Assembly: GCA_029261875.1 (NCBI GenBank)
Contig: JAJDAL010000024.1
Location: forward strand, 372,001 to 436,000
DNA: 64,000 nt
Direction: 5' to 3'
Origin: Deltaproteobacteria bacterium
Lineage (GTDB): Bacteria > Myxococcota_A > UBA9160 > JAJDAL01
Part shown: positions 35,358-47,216 of the stretch, in pieces
How the letters are laid out: every line of letters begins with the position of its first letter
Numbering within the stretch: the first letter of the stretch is position 1
Made by a program: the position numbers and the translations under genes
Notes under the pieces: generated by a model
Told to the model about the DNA's origin: nothing
The model's database searches: none
Seen by the model: the letters and a program-made list of their open reading frames with translations, nothing else

Positions 35358-37001
35358 ATGACAGAACGGGACCGAGGACAATCGCTTCGCAAGCGCGCCG
35401 AAACGCGCCTCTTGCCGCCGCGGGAGCTCGACGCGCTCACGCCCGAGGGAGTGCGCGCACTCGTCCATGAGCTCGACGTCCACCAGGCGGAGCTCGAACT
35501 CCAGAACGAAGAGCTGCGCAACCTGACGCTCGAGCTGGAAGCAACGCGCGACCGATTCCGGGACCTGTTCGACTTCGCTCCCGCGGGCTACCTGACCCTG
35601 GACCGAAACGGGGCCATTCTGGAAGCGAACCTCAAGGCGAGCGAACTTCTCGGGTGTGAGCGAGCCAAGCTGATGGGCAACCGGGTCCACGCGTTCATCG
35701 ACCCTGCAAGCCAGGATCGCTTCCACCTCCACCAGCAGGCCGTCCTCGAGAGCGGGAACGCTCGCGCCTGTGAGCTGCGCCTCGTCACGGAGGACGGCCA
35801 GACGCGCGACGTGACGATCGAGAGCCTGCTGATCGATGAAACCGACCGGCGGACCCGACTCTCCCTGGTCGACATCAGCGATCGCGTGGTGGCGGAAACA
35901 GCCCTGCGCGACGCGCACAGTGAGCTCGCACGCAAGGTCGTCTCACGGACCGAGGAGCTCGAGCAGAGCCAGCGTCTCAACGAGAGGATCGCCGAAGCGG
36001 CCCCGCTCCTGCTCTGGATCTTCGACGTCGAAACGCGCTCCACGCTCTACATCAATGCCATCGCGCGCGAACTCCTCGGCGGCGAGAGCACGGAGCAGGT
36101 CGGGCTCGAAGAAGTCGTCGATCAACGCGACCGGGAGCCGTTCGGGAGAGCCTTGGAGCAGCTCGATCGGGAAAGCAACCGCGATCTCGTCGATCTGACG
36201 TTCCGAATCCGCTCGCCCGAGGGAGGGCTTCGCTGGCTGTGGTCGAGGCTGACGACCTTCGAGCGCGATCGCGATGGACATCTGTCGCGTGTCCTCGGTG
36301 CCTCCCTCGACGTAACCGATCTGCGCGCGGCCGAGGACCGGGTGCGTCAGCTGCGTCACGAGGCGTCGATCTCGAGTGAGCGAGAGCAACGCGAGTTCGC
36401 CATCATGCTGCACGACAGCGTGGGCCAGCTGCTTCCGCTCGCCAAAACGAAGCTCGCTCTGGCGCGCCGCAACTGCGACGAGGCAACCGGCGTGCGACTG
36501 ATGGAGGTCGAGCGGCTGATCCACGACGCCCATACGATGGCGACATCGCTCACGTACCGTCTCAGCCCGTTGGCGCTCCACGAGATCGGACTGGCCGCCG
36601 GACTCCGGTCGCTGGCCCGCGAGGTGCACCGCGACTACGCGCTTCGGTTGATCGTCCAGGACGAGGCACCTGGATTCCGGTTGTCGGATGCGCTCGAGTT
36701 CGCCGTCTACCGCGTCGTGCGCGAGCTTCTCGTGAACGTCGCCAAGCACTCGGGTGTAAGCGAAGCCCTCGTGTCTATAACGCGCAAGAACTGGCAGCTG
36801 TCGGTGATCGTCGAGGACGCAGGCGTCGGCTTCGTCCCGGATCCGACGCGCCGACGAGGGTGGGGTCTCGAGAGCGCGGACGAACGACTCGCCTACCTGG
36901 GAGGCCAGATGAAGGTTCGTTCCGAGCCGGATCGGGGAACGCGGGTCGAGCTCCTCGTACCCGTTCTCGATGCGGGCTTGGAGCCGGGAGTAGAGCGATG
37001 A
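35358..37001 (+). CDS. PAS-domain sensor histidine kinase (NarX/HisKA_3 type)
   Basis: A 547-residue soluble kinase. An N-terminal helical region is followed by PAS domains at about 65-180 and 205-325, then the HisKA_3 dimerisation domain with FAIMLHDSVGQLL (phospho-acceptor H352) and a HATPase domain (RVVRELLVNVAKHSG, EDAGVGFVPD, RRRGWGLESADERLAYLGG). No transmembrane segments, so it senses a cytosolic signal. GAGGAGGAGAG lies just before the ATG. It follows the CheB/CheR hybrid by 17 bases and overlaps the response regulator by 4 bases (ATGA), so the three genes form one signalling operon. Confidence 0.92.
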   Translation: MTERDRGQSLRKRAETRLLPPRELDALTPEGVRALVHELDVHQAELELQNEELRNLTLELEATRDRFRDLFDFAPAGYLTLDRNGAILEANLKASELLGCERAKLMGNRVHAFIDPASQDRFHLHQQAVLESGNARACELRLVTEDGQTRDVTIESLLIDETDRRTRLSLVDISDRVVAETALRDAHSELARKVVSRTEELEQSQRLNERIAEAAPLLLWIFDVETRSTLYINAIARELLGGESTEQVGLEEVVDQRDREPFGRALEQLDRESNRDLVDLTFRIRSPEGGLRWLWSRLTTFERDRDGHLSRVLGASLDVTDLRAAEDRVRQLRHEASISSEREQREFAIMLHDSVGQLLPLAKTKLALARRNCDEATGVRLMEVERLIHDAHTMATSLTYRLSPLALHEIGLAAGLRSLAREVHRDYALRLIVQDEAPGFRLSDALEFAVYRVVRELLVNVAKHSGVSEALVSITRKNWQLSVIVEDAGVGFVPDPTRRRGWGLESADERLAYLGGQMKVRSEPDRGTRVELLVPVLDAGLEPGVER

Positions 37002-37651
37002 CGATCCAACTGCTGCTCGTCGACGACCATCGCTTGATGCGAGAGGGCCTGCGCTCGCTCCTCGAGGCACAAGGTGGTTTCGAAGTGGTCGCGGAAGCGG
37101 AAGACGGCCGGGACGCCGTGACGAAAACCCGCGACTGCGAACCCGACGTCGTCGTGATGGACATCGGGATGAAGGAACTCAACGGCGTGCAGGCCACGCG
37201 CCAGATCCGCGCCGAGTTCCCCCGGATCCCGGTCGTCGTACTGTCGACCTACGCCCAGGAGGAACACGTGCTGAGCGCCCTCGAGGCAGGTGCGTCGGCC
37301 TACGTGCTGAAGATCAGCGCCCACCAGGAGCTGGTCGAGGCCATCGAGTCGGTGATGAAGGGCCGCCGGTTCCTGAGTCCCGAGATCACGGGCTTCGTCG
37401 TCGACGCGGGGGTGCACGGTGCGCGGAGCGCGCGGGATCCGGAAAAGCCCCGCCTCAGCGGCCGCGAGCAAGAGGTCCTGCAGCTCGTGGCCGAAGGCCG
37501 TACGTCCGGGGAGATCGCGACGTGCCTTTTCCTCGCCACACGGACCGTCGAGCAGCACCGCCGCCGGATCATGGAAAAACTCGACCTGCACAGCGTGGCG
37601 GAGCTCACCCTCTACGCAGTCCGCAATGGGATCGTCTCGCTCGACGGGTGA
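36998..37651 (+). CDS. NarL/FixJ-family response regulator
   Basis: A 217-residue DNA-binding response regulator. The receiver at 3-120 has the acidic pocket D9-D10, phospho-acceptor D55 (VVVMDIGM), T84 and K105. The LuxR-type HTH at about 148-212 (LSGREQEVLQLVAEGRTSGE, then RTVEQHRRRIMEKL) binds DNA. It is surely the partner of the upstream HisKA_3 kinase, with which it overlaps by ATGA. Targets are unknown; the small-protein genes directly downstream are candidates. Confidence 0.93.
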   Translation: MTIQLLLVDDHRLMREGLRSLLEAQGGFEVVAEAEDGRDAVTKTRDCEPDVVVMDIGMKELNGVQATRQIRAEFPRIPVVVLSTYAQEEHVLSALEAGASAYVLKISAHQELVEAIESVMKGRRFLSPEITGFVVDAGVHGARSARDPEKPRLSGREQEVLQLVAEGRTSGEIATCLFLATRTVEQHRRRIMEKLDLHSVAELTLYAVRNGIVSLDG

Positions 37652-37855
37652 ACGCCAGCTCGCTCCCAGCGCGCCATTCGCCCGGTTGGATGGGAATTTG
37701 CCTCATGTGACATCCCGGGGCTCGATTGCGTAGTTCTGACGCTTCCGGCCGTCGTTGAAAAATGGGACAACCGTTGCCTGACGACGAGCATCGCAGTCCT
37801 AGAACCTTTTCCCTTCGATGCGATCCTGACCGCTCCACACATTCCCGCCCGGCCC

Positions 37856-38107
37856 ATGGGTCTCGTGCTGGTGGAGGAAGATCCCTTGCGACTCCTGACG
37901 CTGAGAAGCGACGCCTCGAGCGCGTCCGAACGATACGGGTGGAGGCTCGTCGAGCCGCCCGGTCCGACGGTGACGAAAGCGTCCCGCAGGAACATCTCTC
38001 TCGAGTCTCGGGCGATCTCCGATCGGCTCAACAGCGGGGCCTTCGCTGGCATCCGACTCGCCTACGCGACGGGGCTCGGCCTGCTCGCGCGCTGGGTCGT
38101 TCGATGA
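37856..38107 (+). CDS. Hypothetical small protein
   Basis: An 83-residue frame (MGLVLVEEDPLRLLTLRSDA start) open without stop from the end of the response regulator, so an upstream non-ATG start is also possible. Its stop codon overlaps the start of the next gene by ATGA, which supports coding. No ribosome site is evident and no family is recognised. Competing frames on both strands in 37652-38103 look like noise. Confidence 0.3.
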   Translation: MGLVLVEEDPLRLLTLRSDASSASERYGWRLVEPPGPTVTKASRRNISLESRAISDRLNSGAFAGIRLAYATGLGLLARWVVR

Positions 38108-38373
38108 CGGTTCAACACCTGAGCGACGGTGGCAGGAGTAGCGCGGGCAGGTGGCAGTTCGGGGAGGGGCCGCTCAACCTGGGTGACCTCGTCGACGCCG
38201 CAATGGGGTGCACCGCAGACAGCCGCGAAGCCGCGCGGGTGATCGAAGACCTGCTGGCCAGCGGGCGGATCCGCCTGACCCAGCGCCGGACAGGGCTCGA
38301 CGAGCGCAGCCGGCCGAGAGATGGCCACGACGTAGATCTCGAGTTCCGATTGCGTGGTTCTCGGGATTCGTAG
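38104..38373 (+). CDS. Hypothetical small protein
   Basis: An 89-residue soluble protein: NLGDLVDAAMGCTADSREAA, then RVIEDLLASGRIRL. This looks like a small winged-helix-like or regulatory fold, but the family is not recognised. It overlaps the preceding frame by ATGA and is followed by the 38415 gene after 41 bases. Same strand and close spacing suggest it belongs to the signalling operon upstream or to the small-protein run that follows. Confidence 0.5.
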   Translation: MTVQHLSDGGRSSAGRWQFGEGPLNLGDLVDAAMGCTADSREAARVIEDLLASGRIRLTQRRTGLDERSRPRDGHDVDLEFRLRGSRDS

Positions 38374-38414
38374 AGCCGGACTCACGTGCCATAAAAGGTC
38401 CTGGGAGGGATTTC

Positions 38415-38786
38415 ATGACGACAACAACCAAGACACCGGCGCCCAGCCTCGAGACGTGCGCCGAGATCGCCGAACGGATGACGACGGAACTCGCGACTTC
38501 GCTTCGCTGGCTGGTGAACCACCCCGGCTCCGGCGCGACTCTGGTGATCGAGGCATTCGTTCGCGACGGCGAGCTCGTACTCGTCGCGGACTGTCCCGGG
38601 GTGCCTGGACTCGATTCGAGGAACGCAAGCGCGCGACGCGAACCGGTTCGGAAGGAGCGCCCAACATTCAGGACGAGCGCTCACCGCGGTGTTCTCAGCT
38701 TCTTCTTGCCCCTCACCCCGGACGTACGGAAGTCTCCGCTTTCCGTCGGGGCACCCGCCGCCCCCCGGCTCTCCTCCGCATCCTAG
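38415..38786 (+). CDS. Hypothetical protein
   Basis: A 123-residue protein of unknown function. The first 65 residues look folded (ETCAEIAERMTTELATSLRW, then ATLVIEAFVRDGELVLVADC); the rest is arginine- and proline-rich. GGGAGGG 5 bases before the ATG gives good start support. Part of the run of small same-strand genes after the two-component system. Confidence 0.5.
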   Translation: MTTTTKTPAPSLETCAEIAERMTTELATSLRWLVNHPGSGATLVIEAFVRDGELVLVADCPGVPGLDSRNASARREPVRKERPTFRTSAHRGVLSFFLPLTPDVRKSPLSVGAPAAPRLSSAS

Positions 38787-38965
38787 CTACTGACCCGGAC
38801 CCACCGGCCCGGAATCGGCTGGAAGATTGCGTAGTTCCGCGCCTTCCCCCGACCCGGCCGGTGGATCAACATGAATTGCGGCCAGTTGCAGCACCGCGCG
38901 TCGGCGCGTTGAGGTTCGAGAGGCGCGGTTGGGCTGACTCTGGCATGAACAGGAGGTCGAGCCAA

Positions 38966-39256
38966 ATGAAGACGAACGGCGCAATTCCGAGACAGCAGGC
39001 GCGGATGGTCATGCACGAGGACGAGCACGCGATCATCAAGGCGATGCTCAGGCGGGCCATCGGCGACGACGACTTCTTCGGGAGGTTCGTTTCCGGCGTT
39101 CGATCGGAATCCGGGCGCACGAAGGATCGAGTCGCAATCGCGCGGTTCCTCGAGCGAATGGAACGCCACTTCGAACTACGTGCGAACGGCCACCGGCTGG
39201 ACCCACTCGAGCGCTCGGAGATCGAGATCCCTTTGTACACGCAGGCCATCAGCTGA
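38966..39256 (+). CDS. Hypothetical small helical protein
   Basis: A 96-residue protein: MVMHEDEHAIIKAMLRRAIG, DDDFFGRFVSGVRSESGRTK, and DRVAIARFLERMERHFELRA. It appears helical and soluble, of unknown function. AGGAGG lies 9 bases before the ATG. The run of small genes and the composition suggest a stress or maintenance role, which is inference. The 179 bases before it hold no gene. Confidence 0.55.
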   Translation: MKTNGAIPRQQARMVMHEDEHAIIKAMLRRAIGDDDFFGRFVSGVRSESGRTKDRVAIARFLERMERHFELRANGHRLDPLERSEIEIPLYTQAIS

Positions 39257-39270
39257 ACGACGGAGCCACC

Positions 39271-39414
39271 ATGAGTGACAAGTCACCCAAGTCGAAAGAG
39301 CGCAGCCAGAAACAGAAGAAGGTCGCCCAGAAAAAATCCGCCACTCAGGCGAAAAACAAGCAGGATGGGCAAAGCGAGTTCCCGCAGGCCACGCAGCCAA
39401 AGGGCAAGAAGTAG
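39271..39414 (+). CDS. Very small lysine-rich protein
   Basis: A 47-residue strongly basic protein (MSDKSPKSKERSQKQKKVAQ, then KKSATQAKNKQ), certainly disordered alone and possibly nucleic-acid binding. Such lysine/glutamine-rich short proteins are frequent in environmental proteobacterial genomes next to CsbD-like genes. It starts 14 bases after the 38966 gene and has GGAG 6 bases before its ATG. Confidence 0.55.
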   Translation: MSDKSPKSKERSQKQKKVAQKKSATQAKNKQDGQSEFPQATQPKGKK

Positions 39415-39481
39415 CCCGCAGAACGCGGCCGATAAAGGCCTCAATGAACGCACGCGTGCGTGCACGATTGGAGAGAAAGCC

Positions 39482-39670
39482 ATGACGAGTGGGAAATCCG
39501 ACGAAATCAAGGGGCGCGTGAAGGAAGCCACGGGCGTCCTGACGGGCGACGAGAAGCTGGAGAAAGAAGGAAAGGCGGATCAGTCCGCCGGAAAGCTCAA
39601 GCAGGCCGTCGAAAAGGTCAAGCACAAGGCCGAGAAAGCCATCGATGATGTAAAGGACGCGCTCAGCTGA
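39482..39670 (+). CDS. CsbD-family stress response protein
   Basis: A 62-residue protein of the CsbD family (SDEIKGRVKEATGVLTGDEK, then KADQSAGKLKQAVEKVKHKA), a general-stress protein under sigma-B control in Bacillus and abundant in stressed proteobacteria. The GRVKEATG and Q-x-AGKLKQ pattern is diagnostic. GGAGAGAAAGCC precedes the ATG. It follows the basic small protein by 67 bases. Confidence 0.9.
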   Translation: MTSGKSDEIKGRVKEATGVLTGDEKLEKEGKADQSAGKLKQAVEKVKHKAEKAIDDVKDALS

Positions 39671-39690
39671 TCGTACTCAGGAACCAGTAA

Positions 39691-39927
39691 GGCATCCTCC
39701 GTTTTTCGAAGCCGGATCCCGAGAGCGGAGACCTACTGAGTCTCGACCTCCTGATCGTCACGCCGAAACTCGAAGACGTGTGGAGAACGCGCGAGCGAGT
39801 CGGGTGGGAACACGGCACCCTCCCTGTGGTATCGAGGACCGGCCTCGTGACCATGAAGCGAATGCGGGCCAGCGGCCAGGACTTGGACGACATTCGCGCG
39901 ATCGAGGCAGACGATGAAACGACCTGA
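39691..39927 (+). pseudogene. C-terminal half of a nucleotidyltransferase, N-terminus missing
   Basis: The frame reads SGDLLSLDLLIVTPKLEDVW, RTRERVGWEHGTLPVVSRTG, LVTMKRMRASGQDLDDIRAI, stopping at 39925. The DL-x-VVTPEL...VVSREGL-x-x-LK-x-RGSGQDLDDI pattern is the C-terminal part of small toxin-like nucleotidyltransferases. The catalytic GS-x-A...DxD part is absent: a stop codon in frame lies just upstream, after the CsbD gene. An intact small partner gene follows after 1 base. Confidence 0.6.
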
Positions 39928-39928
39928 C

Positions 39929-40075
39929 ATGTCACCCCAAGCCATCACGCTGCGCCTGACCCGAACCGCGCAGCTTCGTCGCCTGAGTCTTCAGCTCGGG
40001 AAACACCGTCGCCAAACCGTCTCGGATCCCGAGAAACGCAACGCGAAAGAGCCGGCTTCCCAACCGAAGCGTTGA
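39929..40075 (+). CDS. Small basic partner protein of the truncated nucleotidyltransferase
   Basis: A 48-residue basic protein (MSPQAITLRLTRTAQLRRLS, then LQLGKHRRQ). Its pattern, a short helix with R-x-x-QLRRLxLxL, is that of the tiny protein usually encoded just after such nucleotidyltransferases. The ATG comes one base after the TGA of the broken gene. Its survival next to a dead partner suggests recent loss. The function is unknown. Confidence 0.5.
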   Translation: MSPQAITLRLTRTAQLRRLSLQLGKHRRQTVSDPEKRNAKEPASQPKR

Positions 40076-40118
40076 GCTGAGATCACTCAGGTCGGGACTG
40101 TTCGCGCTGACTCCACGG

Positions 40119-40850
40119 TTACAATCGTCGGATGGCGTGCGTGACGGTGGGATCCGTCTCGCGCTCGTCGGACCGATGCGGCTCTTCGCGGATGAGGTCT
40201 CTCTTCCACGTAACGTTCGTGCGCTGCACCCGGGCAGGGACGCCCGCCGCCACACTGTTCGCCGGGATTTCTCCGGCGACGACGGATCCGGTTCCAATGA
40301 TGGAGCCCGAGCCGATTCGTGCGCCCTTCAAAACCGTGACGTTCATGGTTAGCCACACGTGGTCACCGATCACAACGTCTTTGGCGGAGTTGATGCGCTT
40401 CCCCGAATCCAGGTCGACGATCGAATGCATATCGGTAACGGTGATCCAGATGGCCCCGGCCAACAAACAATCCTTGCCCAGCGTGATGCGCTTCGGTTCG
40501 TCGAGACTCATGAGGACGCTTTGAAACGTTGTCCCGTCCCCAACTTCGAGACCCGCGCCGCTGCTTGTAAACCGCGCCACCAACGCGCCGTAGCAACGAT
40601 CGCCTACGCGGAGCGAATTCCCGTCGCCCTGGATTTCGAGGGGCACGTCCCCGAGGAGACGCGTGCGGGAACCGATGATCACCGTGTTTTCGTTCCCCAC
40701 GATGTCGATTCCCGCGGACACACTCGAACCGGGACCGACGCGGACATGGTTGCCGTCGCCCTGAATCGCAATGCGCAGGTCGCCGTCGATCGCGTCGGCA
40801 TCGACTTCGACGCGGTTGTTCGAGCCTTGATCTTGGATCTCCAACCCCAT
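40119..40850 (-). CDS. Left-handed beta-helix acyltransferase (WbbJ/maa-like)
   Basis: A 243-residue protein made mostly of hexapeptide repeats (NNRVEVDADAI, NHVRVGPGSSV, NTVIIGSRTRL, NSLRVGDRCYG). The terminal part IGDHVWLTMNVTVLKGARIG, then SGSIIGTGSVVAGEIPANSV, is the classic acetyltransferase CoA-binding end with PANSVAAGVPAR. It probably O- or N-acylates a sugar of the cell surface. The first coils are longer than usual for the family. The start at 40850 has GGAGG about 10 bases upstream; 40913 is an alternative. Confidence 0.85.
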   Translation of the reverse strand: MGLEIQDQGSNNRVEVDADAIDGDLRIAIQGDGNHVRVGPGSSVSAGIDIVGNENTVIIGSRTRLLGDVPLEIQGDGNSLRVGDRCYGALVARFTSSGAGLEVGDGTTFQSVLMSLDEPKRITLGKDCLLAGAIWITVTDMHSIVDLDSGKRINSAKDVVIGDHVWLTMNVTVLKGARIGSGSIIGTGSVVAGEIPANSVAAGVPARVQRTNVTWKRDLIREEPHRSDERETDPTVTHAIRRL

Positions 40851-41039
40851 GCCCCTACGCCTCCGCTGCCCCCGGACCCAAAGTAACCGATTCCACCGGG
40901 GCCATTGCCGCAATCGAAACGGACGACCTCCCGGGCGATCTGCGGCGAGCCCTCAATTGAATGGACCGTCGCGACGATGGCAGGGACGAGCGGGGGATCG
41001 AATGTCATGTATGCGATGCACTTTGCTAGGGTGGATCCA

Positions 41040-41420
41040 ATGAGGTTTTTTTCCCAGCCCCGTCTCGCCAGCCGTACGCTACTCAGCGTCGCACTGCTGC
41101 TGACGTGGATCGCAGGGGCTCATCTGCACCTCTGCCTCGATGGGCTGAAACCGCCCTTGACCATGCACCACCTGCTCGACAGCGATGGGGACAGCGACCA
41201 CGACAGTCCGGAGCAGAAGCACTGCGACAATGACGTGGAGCTCGAAGCCAATCTGGGTTTGCTGCAGAAGAATGGCGCCACCGCACAGCCCATCCCATCC
41301 GACGTACGTGCGTGGGACCCCGCGCCGCACACGATCTTCCTCACCCAAGTCAGCGCATTCGCGTACGTTCCCAACGCTCGGCACTTCCACCGACCTCCTC
41401 TTCGCGCACCTCCCGCCTGA
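41040..41420 (+). CDS. Exported small histidine/aspartate-rich protein upstream of czc
   Basis: A 126-residue exported protein: signal peptide (TLLSVALLLTWIAGAHLHLC), then a short acidic histidine cluster (MHHLLDSDGDSDHDSPEQKH), likely a periplasmic metal-binding stretch. It ends 57 bases before the czcC-like gene on the same strand, so it probably belongs to the efflux operon as a metal chaperone or sensor accessory; similar proteins often accompany czc or cus clusters. The longer start at 40905 would hide the signal peptide. Confidence 0.65.
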   Translation: MRFFSQPRLASRTLLSVALLLTWIAGAHLHLCLDGLKPPLTMHHLLDSDGDSDHDSPEQKHCDNDVELEANLGLLQKNGATAQPIPSDVRAWDPAPHTIFLTQVSAFAYVPNARHFHRPPLRAPPA

Positions 41421-41476
41421 TTCAGCCCAGTTGAATCCAGGCAGAGTCGCTGCACAAGCGACTCGGGAGGCACCTC

Positions 41477-42757
41477 ATGCACCCTTTTTGTGGGCGCGCA
41501 TATCGCGCGTCTCTACGCATTGGCGCCCTGTGCATTGCGATCAGTGCGCAGGCCCAAACAGCACCGTCCCCGTCGGGCGAACTCACCCTCTCCCAGGCGG
41601 TGGCTGCCACGTTGGTCGCAAACCCGGAGCTCCGTGCCGGGGAGTTCGCGCTGCGCGCCGGCGAGGGCCGCGTCCAGCAGGCAGGCTTGCGCCTCAATCC
41701 AGAGATAGCGCTCGAGTTGGAAAACTTTGCGGGCAGCGGAGAAACAAGCGGCACCGACGCCCTCGAGAGCACGCTGACCCTGAGCCAGGTGATCGAGCTG
41801 GGAGACAAACGCGATCGGCGCCAGCAGGTTGCGAGCTACGGCCTCGAAGTGCTCGCAGTCCAGCGCCAGATTCAGCAACTCGATGTGCTGGCCGAGGTAA
41901 CCCAACGTTACCTACAGGTCGTGCTCGCCCAGGAGCGCCTGGCACTCAGCCAGAAGGCCCTGGGCCTGGCAGACCAAACGCTCACGGTGACGTCACGACG
42001 TGTGAATGCCGCCCGGTCGGCGGCTGCGGAGAAGAGCCGAGCAGAAATCGCACAGTTGCGCGGCCGTCTGAATCGTTCGCGCGCGCAACAGGACTTGCAG
42101 GCGGCCCGCTCGCGGTTGGCCTCCATGTGGGGAGACGAGCAGGCGGGCTTCGAAGTCGCAGTAGCGGAGCTCTACACCCTTCCTACTCTGGAACCCATCG
42201 ACTCCCTCACCCCCAGACTGCTCCAGAGTCCCGACTTCCTTCGCTATGCCACGGACAAGCGACTCCACCAGGCGGAGTTGCAGCTGGCCCGTGCGAGATC
42301 ACGTCCGAGCCTTCAATTGAGTGCGGGACTTCGGAGGTTCGAAGAGAGCGATGACACGGCCCTGGTGGCCGGCGTGTCGATGCCAATACCGCTCTTCAAC
42401 CGTCAACAGGGTGAACGCGTGGAGCATCGCTCGCTTCTGGCGAAGTCCGAGGCGGATCTCTCGGCCGCTCATTTGCGGGCACGCGTGACCCTGTCGGCGT
42501 TGCACGGCGAACTGAGTGTGACGCGGGACGAAGTCGCTACTTTGCGCGGCGATATGCTGCCCCGAGCGGAACGCGCCCTGGGCCAGATCCGCTCGGGCTT
42601 CGAGCGTGGGCGATTTTCCTACCTGGAATTGGTGAGTGCACAGCAGGACGTGCTCGACACACAGCATGCCGCCATCGAGGCGGCGGGCACGGCCCATCTC
42701 CTTCACACAGAAATCGAACGTTTGATCGGCGCGCCGCTCGTGCACGCGAAGCCATGA
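41477..42757 (+). CDS. czcC: Outer-membrane efflux protein (TolC/CzcC family)
   Basis: A 426-residue TolC-family protein that forms the outer-membrane channel of a heavy-metal efflux pump. A short signal (RIGALCIAISAQAQ) is followed by two long alpha-helical hairpin repeats (LTLSQAVAATLVANPELRAG at about 36; SYLELVSAQQDVLDTQ near 385). Length and repeat layout match CzcC. It is the first pump gene, with the fusion and RND proteins following 15 and 12 bases apart, in the standard C-B-A order. Confidence 0.9.
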   Translation: MHPFCGRAYRASLRIGALCIAISAQAQTAPSPSGELTLSQAVAATLVANPELRAGEFALRAGEGRVQQAGLRLNPEIALELENFAGSGETSGTDALESTLTLSQVIELGDKRDRRQQVASYGLEVLAVQRQIQQLDVLAEVTQRYLQVVLAQERLALSQKALGLADQTLTVTSRRVNAARSAAAEKSRAEIAQLRGRLNRSRAQQDLQAARSRLASMWGDEQAGFEVAVAELYTLPTLEPIDSLTPRLLQSPDFLRYATDKRLHQAELQLARARSRPSLQLSAGLRRFEESDDTALVAGVSMPIPLFNRQQGERVEHRSLLAKSEADLSAAHLRARVTLSALHGELSVTRDEVATLRGDMLPRAERALGQIRSGFERGRFSYLELVSAQQDVLDTQHAAIEAAGTAHLLHTEIERLIGAPLVHAKP

Positions 42758-42771
42758 CCCGAGGTTCAAGC

Positions 42772-43977
42772 ATGAAGACAATCGTATCGAGCTTGGGAAT
42801 TTTGATTCTAGCTGCGTGTTCCGGAGAGGTCGGACACGGTTCCCACGAACACGAAGAAGGCCAACACGGCGGAACGATGCTGGAGGACGATCATTTTGCG
42901 CTCGAGGTCTCGCTCTTCGAACGAGGCGTTCCCCCCGAGTTTCGGATCTATGCCTTCAATGACGGTAAGCCCATTCCCCCAGCGGAGGTGGAGTTGGAGC
43001 TCGAGCTGATCCGCTTTGGCGGCGGCGTGGAGCACTTCAGCTTCACATCCCAGGAGGACTACCTGCTCGGCAATCGTGCCGTGGGCGAACCCCATTCCTT
43101 CGACGTCAGTCTGCGAGCCCGCTACGCGGGCGAGAGCCACGAGTGGAACTACGAATCTCACGAAGGCCGGACGACGATCTCCGCCGAGATGGCGACCCGC
43201 GCGGGGGTGGAGACCGCCACCGCAGGCCCTGGAGAACTCCACGAGACCTTGACCCTATATGGGACCGTCGAGGCCAGCCCGGACAAGCGACTGCACGTCA
43301 CACCGCGCTTCCCCGGCGTCATCCGCACGGTGTTGAAAAATCTCGGCGACGAAGTACGCAAGGGCGAGATCCTGGCGACGGTAGAGAGCAACGAGAGCCT
43401 GCAGATCTACAGCGTCACCTCTCCGATCGCGGGTATCTTGACCGAGCGCAAGGCCAACCCCGGCGAGCGGGTGGGCAGCGATCCTCTCTTTGAAATCATT
43501 GATTTCTCTTCGGTGGTGGCGGAGGTGACCGTCTTCCCCGGACACCACGCACGACTCGCACGCGGTCAGCGCGTCCGTGTCCGCGCAACCACGACCGACG
43601 TAGCCGGCGAAGGCGCGATCACGAGCCTCACGCCCGTTCATCAGACCGCCGTTCCAACCTGGGTTGCGCGCATCACACTCCCGAACGAAGACAGGCGCTG
43701 GAGTCCCGGCCTCTTTGTCACCGCGGAGGTCACGATCAGTGAGACCCAGGTTCCGATCGCCATCCCGCAAAACGCTCTGCAGAAGATCCGGGATCGGGAC
43801 GTCGTGTTCTTGAATGCACGCGATACCTACCAGGCCCAGCCGCTGGTACTGGGGCGACGCGACGGCGAGAAGGTCGAAGTGCTGTCCGGCCTGGTGGCGG
43901 GAGATCGTTACGTCGTCCGCAACAGCTACCTCATCAAAGCCGACATCGAGAAATCCGGCGCATCGCACGACCACTAA
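42772..43977 (+). CDS. czcB: Membrane fusion protein of heavy-metal efflux pump (CzcB-like)
   Basis: A 401-residue periplasmic adaptor with a lipoprotein signal (LILAAC). Residues 20-40 are histidine-rich (GHGSHEHEEGQHGG), a metal-capture stretch typical of CzcB. The central part has the lipoyl/barrel-sandwich motifs (RFPGVIRTVLKNLGDEVRKG, VTSPIAGILTERKANPGE) and the C-terminus HD (KSGASHDH). ATG 42772 has GAGG upstream; ATG 42754 overlaps the czcC stop but lacks a ribosome site. Connects CzcA to CzcC. Confidence 0.9.
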   Translation: MKTIVSSLGILILAACSGEVGHGSHEHEEGQHGGTMLEDDHFALEVSLFERGVPPEFRIYAFNDGKPIPPAEVELELELIRFGGGVEHFSFTSQEDYLLGNRAVGEPHSFDVSLRARYAGESHEWNYESHEGRTTISAEMATRAGVETATAGPGELHETLTLYGTVEASPDKRLHVTPRFPGVIRTVLKNLGDEVRKGEILATVESNESLQIYSVTSPIAGILTERKANPGERVGSDPLFEIIDFSSVVAEVTVFPGHHARLARGQRVRVRATTTDVAGEGAITSLTPVHQTAVPTWVARITLPNEDRRWSPGLFVTAEVTISETQVPIAIPQNALQKIRDRDVVFLNARDTYQAQPLVLGRRDGEKVEVLSGLVAGDRYVVRNSYLIKADIEKSGASHDH

Positions 43978-47088
<3,111 letters not shown>

Positions 47089-47216
47089 CCGACAACCTGG
47101 ACCTACCTTGGCAAACGAATCGCGCGCCCAGCGAGACGCGCGAGCGAGCGGCAACGAGAAGTCGGGTCAAGCCGCTCCGTTCAAATCGGATTTCGGGGTA
47201 GGGCTATATTTGGCGA

